Source: Phoronis australis (Eukaryota > Phoronida > Phoronidae). Taken from it: DNA of 64,000 bases. Under the pieces are notes generated by a model. It was not told where the DNA came from and did not search any database. It was given only the letters and a program-made list of their open reading frames with translations. Each line of letters begins with the position of its first letter. Within the stretch, counting starts at the first letter, position 1. The translations under genes were made by a program, and so were the position numbers. The DNA lies in contig NMRA01000220.1 in assembly GCA_002633005.1 (NCBI GenBank), positions 449,337 to 513,336 of the forward strand. The letters run 5' to 3'. Positions 59,501 through 64,000 of this stretch are shown one piece after another.

Positions 59501-60633
59501 ATGGGTTAACAAACAGGAAGTTAACTAAGACCTTGTCACTTGCATCGTGGGTAGTAAGATACTGCCTGAAGTGTTGTGTCACCAGAGACTGATCAGCAAG
59601 AAAAATCGTGGGTAAAAGAAATTGCCTGCAAGTGTTGTGTCACCAGATGCTGTGACCAGCAAGTACAATGTCATAATACAGTGTGTGTAGTTCAAAGATT
59701 CACCAACAGGACTGTCATCCAACAAGTGGAGAGTCCTTCAGCTTGGATAGCAGATAAGACATTTGATTACTTTGGTTGATTGATTGAAGTAATCTTTAAA
59801 GAGGGCACTAGCATAGTTACTCTTCTTTGTAGATGATTACATTAATTAACAACAGGTTTTACTTGAATGTCTAATTAGTGGTTATCATGTAATAAATTAA
59901 TTACTGTATTTAATAATTCACTCTCCATCTACACACAATCTCAAAGCATGGCTACCTTTTGTTGTAATCGACAATATCATTCATCTTTGATCTTTCCGTG
60001 GTGTCTTATGATTTGTCAGTTTCATGGTTCCCCGGATGTTTCTTTTATTTATACTGCTGGCGAGAGGCTGCTGGCAGTCTTTCAGCAGGCAATCAGGCCG
60101 TCAGGGACAAGCACCTCGAATGAGTTTTATTGAAGGTTGAGTAGCTGTGTTTTAACTGGTGAGAACTTCTAGAGGCCTAGCTAGTGAACCTGCAGGCTGC
60201 AGTAATACAACACTTTTAAACAAATCGTCAATCTCTGACAGCATGTGTGCGGAAAATGTTGACATTTTTGCATATACTGCTAACGTCTTTCATTCAATGA
60301 CTTTTTTGTTTTGGTTGCTTCATTCAGGCCTTGCAACTATCACAGGTACCTTTTGAAGAATGTCTGTAAATGCGGGTTACGTGTCTAGGCTACCGTACTT
60401 CACGTACTTTTTGCGCCACCACCAGGCACCGGCAAATGCAAAGTGGAGAAACCTAAGAAAACCTAGAACTTTTTCGGTTTCTCATGAGAAAACGAAAACA
60501 AACCTCTTTTCCACGACGTTACTGGAGTTACTACTTCATTTCTTTCAGATAACCACTCAGACAACGGAGTGTCCGACAGCAGAACTCGCAAAATGAAGCC
60601 GAAAAACAAAGCCAAACACAGGGAAGGCGACAT
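44402..60633 (-). CDS. PIGU: PIG-U, GPI transamidase subunit, 12 coding exons
   Basis: Multi-pass ER membrane protein of the GPI-transamidase complex, which attaches preassembled GPI anchors to proteins (family knowledge). Exons in coding order: 60633-60504, 57758-57694, 57345-57274, 54899-54837, 53778-53672, 51903-51803, 51324-51227, 50646-50486, 49142-48999, 48413-48289, 45700-45558, 44512-44402. Phases join to 1320 nt, 439 codons plus stop; human is 435. Landmarks against human [17 protein letters not shown] (39-51), [10 protein letters not shown] (56-65), [41 protein letters not shown] (269-287), the conserved YTVPLAIK (305-312), AIFKSYP and [11 protein letters not shown] (381-391). Mostly hydrophobic throughout, as expected. 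Intron 10 holds a haplotype duplication. Confidence 0.96.
44840..45070. repeat. Diverged partial copy of the 145-bp tandem-repeat family
   Basis: Contains GCCACTGGGAGATGCCACCA, then TTGTCCCAAAATCCCCAT, then AAATTTCACAAAGATCCCGT, in the same order as the monomers at 5455-6710. Lies in PIGU intron 11, between exons 11 and 12. Confidence 0.45.
45558..45700 (-). CDS. PIGU: PIGU exon 11
   Basis: Encodes [40 protein letters not shown] and LVYSTAQ, near identical to human [18 protein letters not shown]. Acceptor ATTTCAG, donor CAG|GTATTG, phase 0. Confidence 0.97.
46799..46917 (-). pseudogene. Broken THAP-finger-like fragment, copy 1
   Basis: Reads [20 protein letters not shown] then stops in frame; a shifted frame continues [12 protein letters not shown]. 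The C-x4-C start followed by a R-L-P-N-P block is the order seen in THAP zinc fingers. The frame is broken and the distal Cys/His pair is not seen, so it is a relic at best. Confidence 0.35.
47675..47793 (-). pseudogene. Broken THAP-finger-like fragment, copy 2
   Basis: Allelic counterpart of the fragment at 46799-46917: [15 protein letters not shown], then a frame change before [12 protein letters not shown]. Same break type, so the decay predates the split of the two haplotypes. Confidence 0.35.
48289..48413 (-). CDS. PIGU: PIGU exon 10
   Basis: Encodes [20 protein letters not shown] then [20 protein letters not shown], matching human EHPIFFMFIQIAVIAIFKSY. Acceptor TTTCAG, donor ATT|GTAAGT, phase 1. 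Confidence 0.96.
48481..48602. repeat. Head-to-head pair of tRNA-derived sequences (palindrome)
   Basis: Left arm (48481-48533) includes GGGACTCGAACCCGGGACC, an inverted B-box. The right arm (48549-48602) is its diverged inverse copy, ending AATCTTTTCAGACTATTGTT. A short unpaired centre separates them. In PIGU intron 9, close to exon 10. Confidence 0.7.
48999..49142 (-). CDS. PIGU: PIGU exon 9, conserved core
   Basis: Encodes [40 protein letters not shown] and VPLAIKL, the most conserved part of PIG-U. Acceptor TTTGCAG, donor AG|GTAAGT, phase 2. Confidence 0.97.
50486..50646 (-). CDS. PIGU: PIGU exon 8
   Basis: Encodes [20 protein letters not shown] then a hydrophobic segment and [11 protein letters not shown], matching human WDFIPAVYGFI. 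Acceptor TTGTAG, donor GT|GTAAGT, phase 2. Confidence 0.93.
51227..51324 (-). CDS. PIGU: PIGU exon 7
   Basis: Encodes [20 protein letters not shown] then [12 protein letters not shown], matching human FLALATYQSLYPLTLFVP. Acceptor ATTTTAG, donor CAG|GTATGT, phase 0. Confidence 0.96.
51803..51903 (-). CDS. PIGU: PIGU exon 6
   Basis: Encodes [20 protein letters not shown] then [13 protein letters not shown], a strong match to human YLLNPYTILSCVAKST. Acceptor GTTCCAG, donor AAAG|GTATGC, phase 1. Confidence 0.96.
52380..52760 (+). repeat. Interspersed repeat family A, copy 3
   Basis: Aligned with 14240-14670: TTCAGAACATCGTATTGCAG, GATTGGATTCATATGAAA, GTTTTTGAGACTTTTATCTT and ATTTGGTCA follow in the same order. 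In PIGU intron 5. Confidence 0.5.
53672..53778 (-). CDS. PIGU: PIGU exon 5
   Basis: Encodes a Gln/Lys-rich loop, [20 protein letters not shown], then a segment leading to WVALF. Aligns with the [20 protein letters not shown] region of human, poorly conserved. Acceptor ATTACAG, donor TTTT|GTAAGT, phase 2. Confidence 0.85.
54173..54270. repeat. 44-bp tandem duplication
   Basis: Units beginning ATCACAGTTGGTGAATAAAG at 54173 and 54217, with a partial third at 54261. Confidence 0.9.
54837..54899 (-). CDS. PIGU: PIGU exon 4
   Basis: Encodes [20 protein letters not shown] then L, aligned with human ITDALTAIALYFAIQ. Acceptor TTTGCAG, donor CTG|GTACGA, phase 0. Assigned by phase and position as well as similarity. 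Confidence 0.85.
57274..57345 (-). CDS. PIGU: PIGU exon 3
   Basis: Encodes [20 protein letters not shown] then ISFA, aligned with human TPLIIYLFHFLID. Acceptor TTTTCAG, donor GCT|GTGAGT, phase 0. Confidence 0.88.
57694..57758 (-). CDS. PIGU: PIGU exon 2
   Basis: Encodes [19 protein letters not shown] then FHE, close to human [17 protein letters not shown]. Acceptor TTTTGCAG, donor GAG|GTATGT, phase 0. Confidence 0.96.
60504..60633 (-). CDS. PIGU: PIGU exon 1 (start codon)
   Basis: Encodes [20 protein letters not shown] then [20 protein letters not shown], a signal-anchor-like hydrophobic start followed by the SER-x-EVV-x-P-x-SWKR block shared with human. Donor AGAG|GTTTGT, phase 1. Confidence 0.93.
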
Positions 60634-61020
60634 TTTGATTATCTCCCTTTGAAATTACAAAGCGACATCTTTTGGTAAAGTCTTTTATAGAACATTACAG
60701 TTCACAATCTAATTTTTTGATACTGGTGAACTGTTTATTTCGCTCAGCCCAAATCAACGGATATTCAAATTGCACCCTTAAACCTCTAGTTGATGTTTGT
60801 CATATAAAAACAGTTTGTAACGATTTTGTTTCATATCATAGTCATCTATAGAAATGACGTCACGAGGGGATTCCGCTCGTGACTCATCACCGTGACGGTT
60901 GCCAAACAACAGGCTACATTTCCGTGATCCTGTTTTACTTTGTCTTGATACCTAATTCTTTGAAGCACAGATAAGTATGCAATTTAAAGTAAAGTTGAGT
61001 GATTACTGGATCGCTAAGCG
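60634..61020. promoter_or_regulatory. Presumed promoter and 5' leader of PIGU
   Basis: Sequence just upstream of the PIGU start codon. No TATA box or other clear core element is seen; assigned by position only. Confidence 0.35.
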
Positions 61021-61066
61021 GTACCGCGGTGGTGTGGTGGTGGGTGAGTCGGCCCTGAGGGTCACT

Positions 61067-61181
61067 CAGGCGTCCTCTGACTAAGCTTCTGATCGTCCCC
61101 CGGCCACTATACTGGCACTACATATAATACTACGTAGTGTTGGCCTATTGGGGACGATCAGAACAGAGCTGAGGACGCCTG
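61067..61181. repeat. Long imperfect hairpin, 115 bp
   Basis: CAGGCGTCCTC and CTGATCGTCCCC on the left pair with GGGGACGATCAG and GAGGACGCCTG on the right; the centre also has GGCCA/TGGCC and CACTAC/GTAGTG pairs. Origin unknown. Confidence 0.7.
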
Positions 61182-61892
61182 TGGGTTTAATCGGGTTTTC
61201 ACAGGCACTAACACCGGGTTAACTCTAAGTCTAGCTTAGCCCCGTCCCAAAGTGACTGGGATCGGCAGCTCTTGCAGCGGAAACCGTCCTTAGTGAAGTG
61301 AAATAAGTACTAGCTTAGACTATTGAATGTCATGTAACTGTCATGTAATGTCTTTATTCAGTGCATACCAGTAATTGACTCGGGCAGAGATAAGAGTCGC
61401 TGCCAAGGTCAGTGCCGGACGGTGTCCGGCCGCGACAATGGCCGAATTCAGTCGCCACTTGTAGAGGCTGCGCTGGTAATCAATATTATTATTGCCATAC
61501 TTCTGTTGGGCGGCAGCCTATGGATTTGGTGGACGAGTCTTGCCTCTGAGATCACCTGCCGATGATTGCTCCGAGTAGTTTGCTCCGATGCCGGTACTGG
61601 TGCAAGCGGCGAGCTCCCTATGCGATCGACCGACGCCGACGGATCCGGCGCGGGGCGTCACATGACGGCGTTTTTCCGTTCAGTTACTTTACCAGACGTA
61701 GAGGGCTCAGGGGTTGTGAGCGTGTGATAACATCTAGCTTCTTTGTTGGCTGCCAAGCTCAGTCGTGTGTCTGGTAGTGACAACAGACAGGCCAATTATC
61801 TACCAGAGGACCAAGTACGTAATTAAATGACACTCTCAGTCCGACACCGGCCAGCGCAAATTGTTACAATTGAAAAGAATAGATTGTCTGCA

Positions 61893-62035
61893 GTCGGGGG
61901 CTGATCCAGGATTTTGAGTTAGGGGGGAGGGGTCCAGGGCACAGGAATAAGCATTTTGGCAGATGCGCGCGCCCAGCCTAAAATCTGGTGATNGGGGGGG
62001 GGGGGGGGGGGCATGGCCCCCTTGGCCCCGGTTTA
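61893..62035. mobile_element. Possible transposon end with G-runs
   Basis: GGGGGCTGATCCAGGATTTT followed by G-rich tracts and an N-interrupted poly-G (61993). Similar in style to the fragment at 501-645. Only one end seen. Confidence 0.3.
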
Positions 62036-62044
62036 TAGGTGTAT

Positions 62045-62350
62045 GCTCAAATATGTTGTAACTTAACTTATAGAATCGGACAAGTTGGGAGCAACGGGAA
62101 AACGAGTTCAGTAGTCCATGACGGCGACATCCCGTTACTCCCAACTTGTTCGATTCTAGTAGCCCAACAACAAGTTGAGAAGTTTACTCCCATAGCCAAT
62201 ATCTTACACGACTGATTAACTCCATTCTGGCATTTATGGTTGGAGGGCCTGCGCTCTTTTATTCGATAATTGCTTTAATCTCCGATCACGTATCTCGCCT
62301 GACTGGGCTGGGCTGATAAAAATGAAAGTTAAGTTATAACATATTTGAGC
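62045..62350. mobile_element. Nested inverted-repeat MITE
   Basis: Outer arms: GCTCAAATATGTTGTAACTT and a few more bases (62045-62069) against the inverse at 62326-62350, one mismatch in 25. Inner arms: TAGAATCGGACAAGTTGGGA and on (62071-62099) against the inverse at 62130-62158, two mismatches in 29. Confidence 0.7.
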
Positions 62351-62799
62351 TTAAACCAATAGCATTTCTGAATTACTCGTCAAATGCTGATCATGTTCTG
62401 TTTTTGAATCACCAAAATCGCCCAACTACAACAGAAGTTAAGACAATCTATTCTGTCCAAACGGATTACCAACGCACTGGGTTTGACTGTGTTCATACGC
62501 GTTCGGTAATAGTGTGCAACCACTATGCGTTTCCTTTGAAGCCTGGATGGGAAGGTCGTTTTTAGTGTCTGTAAATAGACGAAATCCGGGTTTGGTATCC
62601 TTTTAAGTAAGACTTTGTTTTGAAATTCGTAACTAATCACTGTATGGAAGTTGTAACCAAATTTTCCTAATTTATTCGCCTGAACGTGAACCCAGATTTA
62701 TTCCAGCGATTAGCCTGTTGCGGTTTAACTTGCACTCCAACAATCGCAGAACTCTATGTTTACGATTGAATTTAGGCTACATGTACGTGTACATTGAGT

Positions 62800-63185
62800 A
62801 CCTTAAAATGCATTTGCTCCTAACTATGCTAAAGTATATATAGGAACTAAACGACCATGCTATCTTAACATAATCTACGCTTAACAATTAGTGCAATTGT
62901 ATTCATTGACAAATAATTCTGCAAATCTGTGACCTTTGCACTTATGACGTACCTCGGGGGCTCACATGCATGATAGCCCGCATCATGCAGTGTTGGCCCA
63001 GGCACCACTTCACGATACCTACTGAACACGGCTCACTGATTTTGCAGTTGAACATTTTCGCCACAAAACTCGTTCTTAGTAAAAACATTTGACAATTTTC
63101 AACCTACTTCAGAGTCACTTTGTCGCTATGTCATGTCTCTAACTACCGGTAATTTGGCCAAGCAATCACAGACGTAAGGAGTGAG
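62800..63185 (+). repeat. Interspersed repeat family B, copy 2
   Basis: Counterpart of 19210-19615 in the same orientation, with the same order of shared blocks. Confidence 0.65.
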
Positions 63186-63473
63186 TGCACGTTCCAACTT
63201 TTTCTGTAATTTTTAGTAAAAATTCGGTTCGTTGATTATCCCAGACATGTGTTTCAGTTAATTACGGCTTCCCGTAATTTTACTGATTAGTCGTGCCCTT
63301 CTCCGGAAGTGACGTTTAGGGAGTTAAGAATTTCCCGCAATTTTGTTTCTGTGTTCGAGTTTATACTGTCAGTATCTGTTCCACTGTTGTTTTCGTGCCA
63401 GTTTCATAAAATTTTCGTCACCACTTCCCATTGACGAGTATTCTACGATAAGCTAGGTTGTTAGAGAACGCAA

Positions 63474-63752
63474 TTACGTTGGATTTAGGGATCGTTTATT
63501 TTGTAACAGCCTGGAGGGCTGGAGTCGGCGACCCATATCACAGACACAGAGGTGTGAGTGATGGAGACGTTGTTCGAAGCAGTGGTGACGAAGAATGTTT
63601 TCGTGAACCGTCAGTGGGTGGATATTTGAGCCCTGGAAAAGCGAGGCAGAATACGCACAGACAGCTATGAGAGTTATGAGGCAGAGAATGAGGACAGACG
63701 TGGTGAGACGTCTTGGTGTTAATGCACGGTATGCACGGTTATGCCGAAGCAA
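63474..63752 (-). CDS. Unrecognised open frame with hydrophobic stretch (doubtful)
   Basis: A 92-codon frame with an ATG and a hydrophobic run VLILCLITLIAVCAYSASLF. No family recognised, and no splice context confirms it. The opposite strand is also open here. Could be chance. Confidence 0.15.
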   Translation of the reverse strand: MLRHNRAYRALTPRRLTTSVLILCLITLIAVCAYSASLFQGSNIHPLTVHENILRHHCFEQRLHHSHLCVCDMGRRLQPSRLLQNKRSLNPT

Positions 63753-63875
63753 TCGAATGCCTCTGCTTTATCCACTGGATGGTGATCTGAGTACCCAAAC
63801 CGCATCCCGCCGTGTGACTTCCTCGCCACACACCTATCCTGGCACCCCTAAATACCTCCAATACATTAGTCAAGT

Positions 63876-63995
63876 CTACAAAATCTTATAAAAATTTGGC
63901 TCATCGGCCAGTTCATACGACGAACTGTCCTCCTCACTGGGTGTCGAACTTGGCCTGTATTCACTCACATTACTCAATCCCAATGCAGGGCTGGT
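63876..63995 (-). CDS. Possible C-terminal exon of an unknown protein (doubtful)
   Basis: Open on the minus strand from a stop at 63996 to TAG at 63876-63878. Includes EYRPSSTPSEEDSSSYELAD, then EPNFYKIL. Ser/Glu-rich composition looks protein-like, but no ATG is present and the acceptor is unclear. Confidence 0.2.
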   Translation of the reverse strand, partial: TSPALGLSNVSEYRPSSTPSEEDSSSYELADEPNFYKIL

Positions 63996-64000
63996 TTACA

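Overview
The window is eukaryotic nuclear DNA. It has AT-rich introns, GT-AG splice sites, many transposon fragments and minisatellites, and three conserved multi-exon genes. The exon sequences are animal-like. The species is not identifiable from sequence alone; a marine invertebrate is the best guess, from the repeat types and very high allelic diversity. Three places show two diverged copies of the same segment joined at a single N (13267, 37484, 47258). This looks like both haplotypes of a heterozygous individual placed in tandem by the assembler.

Layout. 1-7624: no gene found; repeat-rich, with a tRNA-derived SINE-like piece, transposon-end debris and an ordered tandem-repeat element at 5455-6710. 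7625-29301 (minus): PRPF4B, the spliceosome-associated PRP4 kinase. I rebuilt it as 14 coding exons (953 codons) with consistent splice phases. Its ninth exon is present twice because of the haplotype duplication. 29302-29620: a 319-bp divergent promoter. 29621-40530 (plus): a GABARAPL2/GATE-16 ATG8-family autophagy gene, four exons, 120 codons. 40531-44401: convergent intergenic space. 44402-60633 (minus): PIGU, a GPI-transamidase subunit, 12 coding exons, 439 codons. 60634-64000: presumed PIGU promoter, then hairpin-forming repeats and an unresolved right edge that may hold an exon of another gene.

The three genes have no shared pathway: mRNA splicing, autophagy and GPI anchoring. The one regulatory link visible is the head-to-head PRPF4B/GABARAPL2 start region. 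The accessory interest lies in the introns: several terminal-inverted-repeat elements, a foldback pair of tRNA-derived sequences, an 18-bp minisatellite open in several frames, broken THAP-like fragments, and a duplicated decoy splice acceptor in PRPF4B. I found no clearly new gene system.
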